From contig NC_012860.1 of the NCBI RefSeq assembly GCF_000026945.1, forward strand, positions 124,001 through 188,000: DNA of 64,000 nt, written 5' to 3'. This document shows, piece by piece, positions 54,713 to 64,000 of the stretch. How positions within the stretch are numbered: position 1 is the stretch's first letter; every line of letters starts with the position of its first letter. The translations under genes were made by a program, and so were the position numbers. This DNA comes from Candida dubliniensis CD36 (lineage: Eukaryota; Ascomycota; Pichiomycetes; Serinales; Debaryomycetaceae). The notes below the pieces were generated by a model, which made no database searches, was not told the origin of the DNA, and was given only the letters and a program-made list of their open reading frames with translations.

Positions 54713-55302
54713 GATTTTTTTTTTTTAGTGGGGGGGGGAGAAAAAAGGACGTGACGGGTATTACTTTTTTGTTGGTTAAATGTGGATAAATTTTCTCTTC
54801 CTTAAACTTCAATTGAACGTGTAAGTGTGTGTATTAGTTGAAGTGGTTGTTGATGATGTTATTGGAAATGTGAAGAAACAAAGTTCAACAATCAAAAGTT
54901 GGTGAATGAAGAAAGGAGAAATAGAATAAGAATAAGAATGAAAATGAAAATGAAAATGAAAATGAAAATTGAATTGAAAAATAACAGGACTGTTTTTTTT
55001 TTTTTTGGGTACTTTGTAAGTATTATTATAATAAATAATAATAATAATAACAAGTAGGCTAGTAATTACAGTACAAGAAGATGTTAGAGGAAGAATTTAA
55101 GGAAAGAAATTTAGTCAAAAATTTTTCGTTCTTGTTGATTCTTGTTGTTGTTGTTTTCAAAATTGGTGTTTTTGGTGTTTTTGTTCCACCATTATTTTAT
55201 TAGGCTCCCAATTTTGAGGCACAATTCTTTTTCATAAAGAGGGTGTCAATACCAAATTACCATTTTAGGCATTGTTCAAAACAAATAATAAATCCACCAT
55301 AT

Positions 55303-55360
55303 GCACACACACGCACACACGCACACACGCACACACGCACACAGATACACAGATACACAG
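55303..55360. repeat. ACACACGC / ACAGAT tandem tract
   Basis: CACACACG-type units repeated about four times, followed by ACAGATAC units. Likely length-polymorphic. Confidence 0.75.
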
Positions 55361-58300
55361 ATTTCCAACTATTATCATAACCATTAGATCATTCCAGTTC
55401 GACAGTAATCAATCAACCACCATTCCATATTTAGTCAAAGAGGGAATGTTGATGCAACCGTTAAAGATCACACTGAATTCAGTTTGAACTGATAAGTCCT
55501 GGCTATAGAAAGAGAGAGAAACAGAGATATCTCAAACGCATCTGTTAGTTGATTATTATTACGTGTGTTTTAATTTCTTGTTTCTTGATTATATTCATTT
55601 ATTCGCATTTCCTCCTCATACGTCAATTATTATTTTATAATCATTCGAGTCATTCCTAAGATCGAAACAGTTCGTGTCAAAAAACTAAATGTACTAAGTT
55701 GTATAACAACAATTTGTTAGTGTTCAATCAAGTATGATCTAATTACTATACTTGGTTTAACCGTAAATATTTTGATATCTTTAATTTTTGGAAACAAGGT
55801 TTCAACTAATTATTGTTTACCTTCTCTTGTTATGTTATTTCTGATCAATTTTCCCATCCTTTATGTTCGTATTCTTCTAACCAATGTAAAGCACGCGCTT
55901 GAATCTTTCTCGCGCGAGAGTTATTTTCATTATTATTATTATTATTATTATTGTTGTTGTTTTGTTTATTTCGGCCTGTGATGGTTTTTTTGCGTCGCGC
56001 TCCCTCGCTCCCTCGCTCGCTCCCTCCGCAAAAGAAAGAAAACAGAATCATCCATCAAACTCAAAAACACGCTCTGTAAATTTTTAATTCTTCCTTCTAT
56101 TGTCTTTACAACACAATGGCGACACAAACATTTAATCTGCTTTTCAATTTTAGTTAATCTACAACTTCTACTGTAACAACAACACCCTTTTTCAAAACCC
56201 TTGAACTAGAGAGTATCAACTACTACTACTTAACCTCTCCAACAATAGAACCAATGAAAAAAATAATAATATAGATCTCTAAATTTCGTGTCTACTTTGT
56301 AACAAAGGTATAAAAAAAGATGTTTCACTATATTTACCAATGGACTATAACTACTACTCGTCTAATCGAATACGTTTCATTGACAAAAAAACAACGGGGT
56401 TTGGTGATTAAGGTAGTTTATAGCAGCAACAACAACAACATAACATCAATCTATTTTTATTTAGCGTGTTTTACCTAACAGTTGACTACACTAGGGGAGG
56501 AGGCTAATATAGTTTCCATTTAATATTATTATTATTCAAGAAAAAAAAATATCAATTGATCAACTTATTTGATTGGCGACGATTTGAATCAGAATTCCCT
56601 TCTTTTCTTCTCTCTACGTTATAATATGGAAATGCTATAAACTGGTGAAGAATTATTCCGAAGCTAATGAATGTTTGTAATATAAAGTTACGTGTATTCT
56701 CACAGTATATTGGGTGTTGAGGCTAATGATAGTAAGTTTAATTAGACAATGTGAGATTAAAGATGAAGCAAAATTGGTGCTGTTGTCGTTGTTGTTTATT
56801 ATTTGTCTATTTGTAGAATTTATGAGATTTAATATTTATGCCGCAAAATTGAAAATTTAACTAAAATTAAAACCATACATAAATCTTTGGTCGATCAGGA
56901 AAGACAAAAAAAAATATTGAATTAAATTTACGTGACCCTAACAATAAACCCCCCCCCCACCAATAAAATGTCAGAAATTGATGTGCCAACAGTTATACAC
57001 ACTGAATTAAAATAAGTTCTACTAGTTATTATAATTATGGGTTGAAAAATATTGTGGCGAGTGTTCAAAGGGAGGCGGTGGAGAATGAAAATAATGGGGG
57101 CAACCAAACCAAACACATAAACTTGAGGAACGAGGTTGAAGACCGCGGTATTTGATTGACATATGTATGAATTATCATTAGGTAGCGCGAGGCGACAACG
57201 AGAATATAATTTTTTTGGTCCCGATCCCCAACCAAAAGAAAGAAACAATTATTTACAAACTGTACACAATTACACGTCCTTTAAAAAAAAATTGCAGCCA
57301 AATGTTAAACTTACGTAATGTGTCCTAATTAGGAAACAGTAAACACGCGAAAAAAAAATATAAATGTAAACAAATTACAAACACACCTACAGGCTAATAA
57401 TCTAATAATCTTAACTTAGTATCATCATCATCATCAACGAACTTCATAAAACAAAATTCTAAAAAAAGACCAACTAAAATTATTATACGAGTCATTTGAT
57501 ACTTTTTTTTGTTCCACAGAATTGTGTTCAAAAAAGAAGAAAAGTGTTGATTGATTTATATCTTAATTGAAAAGACATGTACTAATAGATTGCTTGGTCG
57601 AAGAGAACTTTCAGAAACTATTGATTCCAATTGAAACAGTAGGCATGTTTACAATTTATCTTAAAAAGAAGACTTAATATCAAACAATGAGATTGTAAAA
57701 TATTCAAACATAAACTTGTTGTGATGATACCATAAAACCAAAAGAATTGCACTTGAGTTTGTCTACATTTCTTCTTCCCTGTTTTCAATTATTTTGTTTT
57801 TGTTAAAACCAAAAATAGTAGTAATGTCTGAGACTACTGTAGTTACTGTTGTTGCTGTTGAAGGGTTTTTTCTTTGTGTTTCGTATTTCTCGAGAATATC
57901 TAATATTACTTTGTTTAGTTTCTTTTTTTCATTGTTATTCTTTTCTATAAAAGAAGAATCAAGGATATTTATTATCTTTCATGCAAACTTTCTTGAAATC
58001 AACTTATCTTTTGATTAATTTGATAACTTGCTAACTAACTAACTCCTTATCATTCCGGTCATTTCTCTCTTTGAAATAGCCCACATTTACTTACATTGCT
58101 GAGGAATAATATATCTCAATTAACCAAACTCATCATTCTAGTTTAAGAAACATGACTAAGAAAAAAGTCAACCAAGGATCGATCGAATCAATCACTAAAA
58201 CGAAAAGAATAAAGTATAATTACACAATTGCAATTAGACGGTGATGAATTTTATTTTTGTCGTCGTTTTTGTGTGCGACGATTCCAATCCCAAATTAGGA

Positions 58301-58887
58301 AACCATTCACAACAGAAAGAGAAGAAGAATAAGTAAACATCAACAACAACCAAAAACCACAAACTTGAACTATTTTTAGTACTTACAACAATTGATCAAT
58401 GTGAGAAGAAAGAGAAGATAACTCATAGAAAGAGAATGTTTTTTTTTTTTTGCAAATTTTCTGTGCATATTAAAAACTACAAAACAACAATACACTAAAT
58501 CGCGCAGTAATAAAAAACCTACCAACGATAATGATAGATAGATGATATTAATGGTGGTGGTGGTGGTGATGAGTTATTTAAATCCAATCTGGTTTTTTGT
58601 ATTCTTTTTTTAGATTATCTGAATACGTGGTAGATATCGGCTCATGACTGAAGGTATTTAACTCAATTGCAGAACTTGTGACATTTGAAGATTTGCTTAA
58701 TCATCTTTGCGGTCAACAGATTTTTCTTGATTTTCCAATACTATTCAGGCATATCTTTATCTAACACACTTTGATACTTCTCCTCTATACCAAAATTTTA
58801 TATCATAGATTGAATTGGTTATAGTTTCCTGTTTAAAATATGATCTAGCTTGTCGTGTACAGCAGCACAAATTAAGGGTTGTTATAA

Positions 58888-58913
58888 TGACGACGACGAC
58901 GACGACGACGACG
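58888..58913. repeat. GAC trinucleotide array, about 8 copies
   Basis: Uninterrupted ACG/GAC repeat about 120 bp upstream of the Gag-like gene start. Confidence 0.85.
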
Positions 58914-59031
58914 AGAAATATCTTCCTTTCTTACAACTTGGGTGGACGAAATGATTTCATAAATTATTCATTGTCGACATTAACAAAGATATCTTCAATT
59001 ATACACTAGAAATTTAATCAAGTCCTTAAAC

Positions 59032-59751
59032 ATGTCGACTACAACAACTCTTCTGGATGCAGAGTTGAAAGAGATTTGCAAACCAATAGTAGATGTCATT
59101 TTGAAAACTATTGAAGAAGAAGAAAGATACAACATTAGAGATGTAAATGATTATATTCCAACCTTGACATTCAAAAACACCAAAAATAAACATGTATCCT
59201 ATTTTTTAGCACTTGGTAAGTTTTTCAGATTAAAAGGTTTTGAAGAAGTTTTTAAATTCATTTATCATCCTCAAGATCCCAATAAATTCCCTCAAGAATC
59301 ATGGAATGAAAGAATTAATATGCTTGTCTGTAATGTATTATTTTCCACTGCACCTGATTATCAACATCAATTTCATGAAACTTTGACAGGACAACAAAAT
59401 CTTTATTATTTAATGATTGTAACCAAATATGTGGTTCCTGAATATATAGCAAGAAATAAATTCAATCAACTTACTTATTCTCCTCGGATGAATTTTTTAC
59501 GATTCCAACTTAAAGTAACAGAAGTCACATCATTAGCAAGAAGAAGTGGTTATCCAGTTAATGATAGAGATGTTGTAATGACAATAATTGGCAATATGCA
59601 AAAATCACCAAAAACTCTGGTTATTGGTCAGACAGCTTATAATTTAAAGAAATATGAAAGTTTGTTTGAATTTTATGACTTTCTTAATATGATCAGAGAA
59701 TATGGAACAAGTCCACTAGTACTTCGTGCCATCCTGTTGGACTTGGCCTAG
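59032..59751 (+). CDS. unrecognised protein with Gag-like features
   Basis: A 239-residue, mostly helical, high-complexity protein without the Asn/Gln runs of its neighbours. I cannot assign a host family. The run of helices, a Trp-Asn-Glu block near 103-106, an FxFQLKVTEVTSLARR-like segment near 170 and DRDVVMTIIGNMQ near 192-204 look like the Gag capsid region of LTR retroelements (a helical core followed by a 'd.dvv..il..l' block). There is no CCHC knuckle, protease, polymerase or LTR nearby, so if related it would be an isolated or domesticated Gag-type gene. The frame is intact, with a normal ATG and stop. Resemblance is by eye only. Confidence 0.6.
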   Translation: MSTTTTLLDAELKEICKPIVDVILKTIEEEERYNIRDVNDYIPTLTFKNTKNKHVSYFLALGKFFRLKGFEEVFKFIYHPQDPNKFPQESWNERINMLVCNVLFSTAPDYQHQFHETLTGQQNLYYLMIVTKYVVPEYIARNKFNQLTYSPRMNFLRFQLKVTEVTSLARRSGYPVNDRDVVMTIIGNMQKSPKTLVIGQTAYNLKKYESLFEFYDFLNMIREYGTSPLVLRAILLDLA

Positions 59752-60494
59752 TATATAAAGATACCTGATATTAAAGGATTAATATTTCTTCAATAGTTGT
59801 ACAAAAAAAAAGAAAAACAATATACACAGTAAATTAGATATATTAATTATTATAATTTCAAATGTAAATCATCGTGTTGTAGGAAGTTATTTAAAGTTTT
59901 GAGAATTTGTTCCGGCCGTTTAAATCTTGTTTTGATGTTTCCACGGTTCTTTCTTTTAAATGTTTCATATTTTTTAAAAATTTTGGTAAAGATTTGCACC
60001 CAAAATTTCCATCATTAGTATTCTGCTCTATGGATCACCTTCCTTACCCAACAACTTAGTTCTTACACCTTAGATGAAGAAAAAATACCGACCTAACTGT
60101 AAACATTTATTAGAATTTAACAATTGTTCCTAATGTATTACCATCAATATCAATTCTATTCAAATTCATATAAGTCACGTGACTTAAATCAAATACACTA
60201 CCTTTAATTGTTAGATAACAATTTGAGCCGAGGGAGGCAAGTGAGAAAGAAAGAAATCTCTCACTTTGTTACCAAAATTTTTTTTTTTTGTTTTCTCCCT
60301 TTTCCCACCACTAGATTTTATATCAAATATTTATAATACTGATAAGCAAAATATCAAAAATTATATACATACATACATACATACACATATATATATATCC
60401 ACAACAACAAAGATCGATAGACTGTTTCTTATTGTTTCAATTTAATTGTATTAAGATATTTTATATTATTCACTATTAGTAAACTAATTATAAT
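59752..60494. promoter_or_regulatory. upstream region of ATG3
   Basis: Tandem-gene spacer holding a 16-bp palindrome with a Cbf1-type core, a T tract near 60278-60289 and a CATA repeat near 60366-60384. No further gene seen. Confidence 0.5.
60171..60186. promoter_or_regulatory. 16-bp palindrome TAAGTCACGTGACTTA
   Basis: Perfect palindrome with a TCACGTGA centre, 309 bp upstream of the ATG3 start codon. It matches a Cbf1-type E-box with symmetric flanks (AGTCACGTGACT). Confidence 0.55.
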
Positions 60495-61496
60495 ATGTCA
60501 TTAAGATCGAAATTATCATCATTACGAGAATATCTTACTCCTATCAATCATAATTCTAATTTTGTCACTACAGGAGAAATTAGTCCTGAAGAATTTGTTA
60601 AAGCTGGAGATTATTTAGTTTATAAATTTCCAACGTGGCAATGGGGTACTGATTGTCCTAAAAATTTACAAAAATCATTTTTACCCCCAGATAAACAATA
60701 TCTTGTTACTAGACATGTTCCTAGTTATCAAAGAGCATCTAATTATCTTACTGGTGAAGATAAAAAAGATGGAAACCCAGAAGAAGAAGATGAGGAAGAA
60801 GATGAGGAAGGGTGGGTGAAATCAAAGAAAATTCATAGAGTGATTGATGATGATTCATATGGAACACAAATTAATAAGAGTGAAGAAATTAATGACATTG
60901 ATGAATTTATTGATGAAAATGCTGAAGAACAAGAACAAGAATATGACGAATCTGAAGATCATCAATTGGAAGATGATGACTTTGATGATTTAGATATTAT
61001 CAATGATTCTAAAAATAATAAATTACGAAGATTTGATTTATATATAACTTATTCAACTTCTTATCGAGTTCCAAAATTATATTTAGTTGGATTTGATTCT
61101 AATGGTATTCCATTATTACCACAGCAAATGTTTGAAGATATAAATTCTGATTATAAAGATAAAACCGCCACAATTGAGAATTTACCCGTTGCTCATAACA
61201 CAACTTCAGTATCAATACATCCTTGTAAACATTCATCAGTTATGAAAGTACTTATGAAACATTCAAAATTGAATAAAAAAAATTTACAACAGAAAGATGA
61301 TAGTCTAAGTAATGGTTTAAATAAATTATCAGTTAATGAAAAAGGTACCACAAAGGAAGAAAATTCACAATCACACGATAATGAGGAAGAAGATGAGGAA
61401 GGTATTAGAGTTGATCATTATTTGATTATATTTTTGAAGTTTATTGCCAGTGTTACTCCAGGTATTGAATATGATTATACTATGGATGCATTATGA
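60495..61496 (+). CDS. ATG3: autophagy E2-like conjugating enzyme Atg3
   Basis: Transfers Atg8 from Atg7 to phosphatidylethanolamine during autophagosome formation. The 333-residue protein begins with an amphipathic N-terminal segment and the family block ISPEEFVKAGDYLVYKFPTW (residues about 29-48), continues with CPKNLQKSFLPPDKQYL, and has the long acidic flexible insertion near 94-175 expected in Atg3. The E2 core resumes at DLYITYSTSYRVPKLYL, and the catalytic Cys lies in the HPCKH motif at about residue 244. A second acidic/Ser-rich insertion precedes the last conserved block (DHYLIIFLKFIASVTPGIEYDYT). Starts at the first ATG. Confidence 0.96.
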   Translation: MSLRSKLSSLREYLTPINHNSNFVTTGEISPEEFVKAGDYLVYKFPTWQWGTDCPKNLQKSFLPPDKQYLVTRHVPSYQRASNYLTGEDKKDGNPEEEDEEEDEEGWVKSKKIHRVIDDDSYGTQINKSEEINDIDEFIDENAEEQEQEYDESEDHQLEDDDFDDLDIINDSKNNKLRRFDLYITYSTSYRVPKLYLVGFDSNGIPLLPQQMFEDINSDYKDKTATIENLPVAHNTTSVSIHPCKHSSVMKVLMKHSKLNKKNLQQKDDSLSNGLNKLSVNEKGTTKEENSQSHDNEEEDEEGIRVDHYLIIFLKFIASVTPGIEYDYTMDAL

Positions 61497-62143
61497 TTTG
61501 AACCACGGTCTTTGTCTGAATATTTTTCTTTCCTTTTTTATGTATTTTATGGCTTCCAGTTGTAGTTATTGGTAATATTAGTATAAATATTTAGTAATAG
61601 TATAAATTTTCATTCAGATCCACTTTTGTTCAAATTTTGAATGTCTAAAGATAAATTTTAGGGAAGAAAATAAGAAAATGGGGGGGGGGTGCAACTGTTA
61701 GAAGACTCGGCAATAATTGAATTATTTAATTAAATACGTTAATCTCTGCTTGCCGTATAGAAATAATTGGTACCTACAGAAATTCAACAAGTTATTCAGT
61801 TAATGATTTATCATTTCCTTCTTTTTGGCAAGTTCAAAGAAATTTCTCTTCTTCTTTCGTTTGTTTTCTTTTCTTTTCTTTTGTTTTCCAGAATTTAAAT
61901 TTTCACTTCACTTCACTTCTCTTTCTTTTTTTCTGTTTCTTCTTTTGTACCAACAACAACAACAATCAAACAACAATCAATACAAAACTTTATCTTTAAT
62001 CTTCCGATTTTTAGAAAACCTTCTTTTCTTTTGTTTGAATAGAATTACTCAATTCATTGCAATTGCTATTTCAACATTCATATATATTACTCTATCTAAC
62101 CTACCTGCAATATTGATATTCGTACTTTCTTTAAACTTCAATC
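61497..62143. promoter_or_regulatory. ATG3 3' flank and LRO1 promoter
   Basis: Contains a G run near 61681-61689, pyrimidine-rich CTTTT/CACTT repeats near 61860-61930 and a CAA repeat near 61951-61963. The plus-strand ORF at 61825-62163 overlaps the LRO1 start in another frame and is a shadow. Confidence 0.5.
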
Positions 62144-64000
62144 ATGTCAAGTTTGAAAAATAGAAAATCCACTACTGATAAGGACCAAAATGCCACCACC
62201 ACCACCACATCATCATCATCATCATCATCGAAAGTTACCAAAAACAATGAATTGAAAGATAACGTCGAAACAACTTCATTTGAAACTGATGACAAAATCA
62301 CAAAACCGGTTTTAGAAGATGAACCCTCAAAACACCATCACCACCACCACCATGAACACGATCATGAACACGACCACAACAACAACAACAACGACAAAGA
62401 ATCAACATCAATGTCAAGAACCAATTCACTTCAAAAAAAGCATCATAATAAAAAATTGGTAAAGCACCATCTGAAAAAGAAAATAACCGAATCCAGACGA
62501 GTTATGTTTATATTTGGGGCATTGATTGGATTAATTCTAGCAGCATTATTCACCACCAATTCTGAATCATTTACAAAGGATCTTGATAAATTAGTCAATC
62601 TTGATCAATTTAGCGATATTTTTGATGATTGGAAAGATTTGAAAAATTTGAAAGGATTATTACCTAATGGGATTCAATCATTATTACAAGATAAAGGTGT
62701 CAATTCTCAAGATGATGGATTCAATGGATCTGCTGAATCTTTTAGTGTTGGATTAAGACTTGAAAATCTGAAAAATTTCACTGCTGAACATAATGTGGTT
62801 ATGGTTCCTGGGGTGATTTCTACGGGGTTAGAATCTTGGGGGACAACCACTACAGGAGATTGCCCATCAATTGGTCATTTTCGGAAAAGATTATGGGGGT
62901 CATTTTATATGTTAAGAACTATGGTTTTAGATAAAACTTGTTGGCTTAGACATATAATGTTGGATACCACCACCGGATTAGATCCTCCTAATATTAAAGT
63001 TAGAGCTGCTCAAGGGTTTGAAGCAGCAGATTTTTTCATGGCCGGGTATTGGATTTGGAATAAAATTTTACAAAATTTAGCTGTGATTGGATATGGACCT
63101 AACAATATGCTTAGTGCCTCGTATGATTGGAGATTAACCTATATTGATTTAGAGAAAAGAGATGGATATTTTTCTAAATTAAAGGCACAAGTTGAAATCG
63201 TCAAACAATTGACCGGTAAAAAATCTGTGTTGGTGGGTCATTCAATGGGTTCACAAATTATTTATTATTTTTTGAAATGGGTTGAAGCTAATGGTGAATA
63301 TTATGGGAATGGTGGACCTAATTGGGTCGAAGAATACGTTGAGGCATTTGTTGACATTAGTGGATCTTCTTTAGGTACACCAAAGGCTATTCCAGCATTA
63401 ATTTCTGGTGAGATGAAAGACACTGTACAATTGAATGCATTAGCAGTATATGGATTGGAACAATTTTTCAGTAGACGTGAAAGAGTCGATATGTTGAGAT
63501 CATTTGGTGGGATTGCTAGTATGATACCTAAAGGTGGTGACAAAATATGGGGGAATTTGACTTATGCACCTGATGATGAAATAGTGGCATTTGATACTGA
63601 AAAGGAAGACATTGGAGAAAAGAAACGATCATTTGGGTCATTTATTAAATACAAAGCCGTCAATGATACTTCTAGAGAAGTAACTATCGATCAAAGTATT
63701 GAAGATTTATTGGGAAATTCACCAGATTGGTATTCTAAACGAGTTCGTGAAAATTATTCATTTGGTATTGCTCATACAAAAGAAGAATTAGAAAAGAATA
63801 ATCATGATCAACTGAAATGGTCTAATCCATTAGAAGCAGCATTACCAAAAGCACCAAGTTTGAAAGTTTATTGCTTTTATGGTGTTGGTAATCCAACTGA
63901 AAGGGCTTATAAATACGTACCGGCAGATAAATCAACAAAGCTTGATTATGTGATTGATGCTGATTCTCCTGATGGAGTTGTTCTTGGGGATGGTGATGGG
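62144..64000 (+). CDS. LRO1: phospholipid:diacylglycerol acyltransferase, 5' part
   Basis: The first 619 residues of Lro1; the frame is open to the window edge. The ER enzyme makes triacylglycerol by moving an acyl chain from a phospholipid to diacylglycerol. A Lys/Ser/Thr- and His-rich cytosolic leader precedes one membrane helix (about 118-137). The LCAT-type luminal domain starts near VVMVPGVISTGLESW and includes a Trp-Leu-Arg lid-like region, the nucleophile elbow GHSMG with Ser at about 367, and a YGVGNPTERAY stretch close to the window end. The catalytic Asp/His region is expected beyond the edge or just before it. The His run near 66-75 is a lineage-specific expansion. Confidence 0.95.
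   Translation, partial: MSSLKNRKSTTDKDQNATTTTTSSSSSSSKVTKNNELKDNVETTSFETDDKITKPVLEDEPSKHHHHHHHEHDHEHDHNNNNNDKESTSMSRTNSLQKKHHNKKLVKHHLKKKITESRRVMFIFGALIGLILAALFTTNSESFTKDLDKLVNLDQFSDIFDDWKDLKNLKGLLPNGIQSLLQDKGVNSQDDGFNGSAESFSVGLRLENLKNFTAEHNVVMVPGVISTGLESWGTTTTGDCPSIGHFRKRLWGSFYMLRTMVLDKTCWLRHIMLDTTTGLDPPNIKVRAAQGFEAADFFMAGYWIWNKILQNLAVIGYGPNNMLSASYDWRLTYIDLEKRDGYFSKLKAQVEIVKQLTGKKSVLVGHSMGSQIIYYFLKWVEANGEYYGNGGPNWVEEYVEAFVDISGSSLGTPKAIPALISGEMKDTVQLNALAVYGLEQFFSRRERVDMLRSFGGIASMIPKGGDKIWGNLTYAPDDEIVAFDTEKEDIGEKKRSFGSFIKYKAVNDTSREVTIDQSIEDLLGNSPDWYSKRVRENYSFGIAHTKEELEKNNHDQLKWSNPLEAALPKAPSLKVYCFYGVGNPTERAYKYVPADKSTKLDYVIDADSPDGVVLGDGDG

Larger units (their letters stand above)
54713..59031. 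promoter_or_regulatory. 4.3 kb gene-free interval
   Basis: Between two divergent genes (the Whi5-like gene and the Gag-like gene). It has a GAAAAT tandem near 54938-54970, CA/CG-rich repeats near 55303-55360, a CCCTCGCT tandem near 56001-56022, a GTGG/GGT tract near 58552-58571 and a GAC array near 58888-58913. Sequence between about 55500 and 58900 is less repetitive than other intergenic parts of the window, but no ORF above about 106 residues exists and none resembles a known family. Confidence 0.5.

Noticed and set aside
56474..56480. CCTAACA resembling an LTR end
   Set aside because: No similarity to the 128 bp LTR in the adjoining sequence, so not a solo LTR.
56928..57248. 106-residue minus-strand ORF of fair complexity
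   Set aside because: No recognisable domain, no TATA or consistent context; its length is within chance for this stretch.
61825..62163. 112-residue plus-strand ORF before LRO1
   Set aside because: Pyrimidine-rich leader read in a frame different from LRO1, overlapping its first codons.

Overview
The window looks like nuclear DNA of a CTG-clade yeast, most likely Candida albicans or a very close relative such as C. dubliniensis. The reasons are AT-rich DNA, mostly intron-poor genes, long homopolymer and microsatellite tracts, Asn/Gln/Ser/Thr runs inside proteins, spliceosomal introns with GTATGT and TACTAAC signals, and a gene set that includes an Hgc1-like G1 cyclin beside ROT1 and ERG2 homologues. 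The gene order (sphingomyelinase - RIC1 - LYR subunit - TUB2 - calcineurin A - SPE1 - VPS27 - ROT1 - HGC1 - ERG2 - ALG13 - ATG3 - LRO1) agrees with what I remember of C. albicans chromosome 1; this was not checked by any search. One CTG codon in the retrotransposon lies where RNase H domains usually have serine, which supports CUG-Ser decoding. Conceptual translations should therefore read CTG as Ser.

Left part (1-26.7 kb), conventional housekeeping and regulatory genes: a Zn2Cys6 transcription factor (-), a secreted acid sphingomyelinase (+), RIC1 (+), a complex I LYR subunit (+), beta-tubulin TUB2 with two introns (-), an intron-containing tRNA-Pro (+), calcineurin A (-), ornithine decarboxylase SPE1 (-), the ESCRT-0 subunit VPS27 (-), the ER protein ROT1 (-) and the G1 cyclin HGC1 (-).

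Middle part (26.7-41.8 kb): a 15.1 kb divergent interval between HGC1 and a BBP1-like spindle-pole gene. It holds no convincing host gene but many simple repeats. Inside it lies a 5,250 bp Ty3/gypsy-class LTR retrotransposon (34304-39553, minus strand) with two identical 128 bp LTRs and a 5 bp target duplication (GAGAT), so the insertion is recent. Its first ORF begins at the LTR edge, has three strongly hydrophobic segments before the Gag-like region, lacks a CCHC knuckle and uses an unusual Asp-Gln-Gly-Ser protease motif. The reading frame breaks between reverse transcriptase and RNase H.

Right part (41.8-64 kb): BBP1-like (+), ERG2 (-) divergent from ALG13 (+) with a sterol-response-like TCGTATA site between them, a CSN4-like PCI protein (+), a MATE-family transporter (+), a Whi5/Nrm1-like repressor candidate (-), a 4.3 kb gene-poor stretch, a small unrecognised gene whose protein resembles retroelement Gag (+), ATG3 (+) and the 5' part of LRO1 (+), which runs off the window end.

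Functional themes are G1/morphogenesis control (HGC1, Whi5-like, BBP1, TUB2), membrane lipid metabolism (sphingomyelinase, ERG2, LRO1), trafficking and autophagy (RIC1, VPS27, ATG3) and ER glycosylation/folding (ALG13, ROT1). Apart from possible shared divergent promoters (HGC1/BBP1, ERG2/ALG13) there is no sign of co-transcribed clusters. No CRISPR or rRNA was seen.
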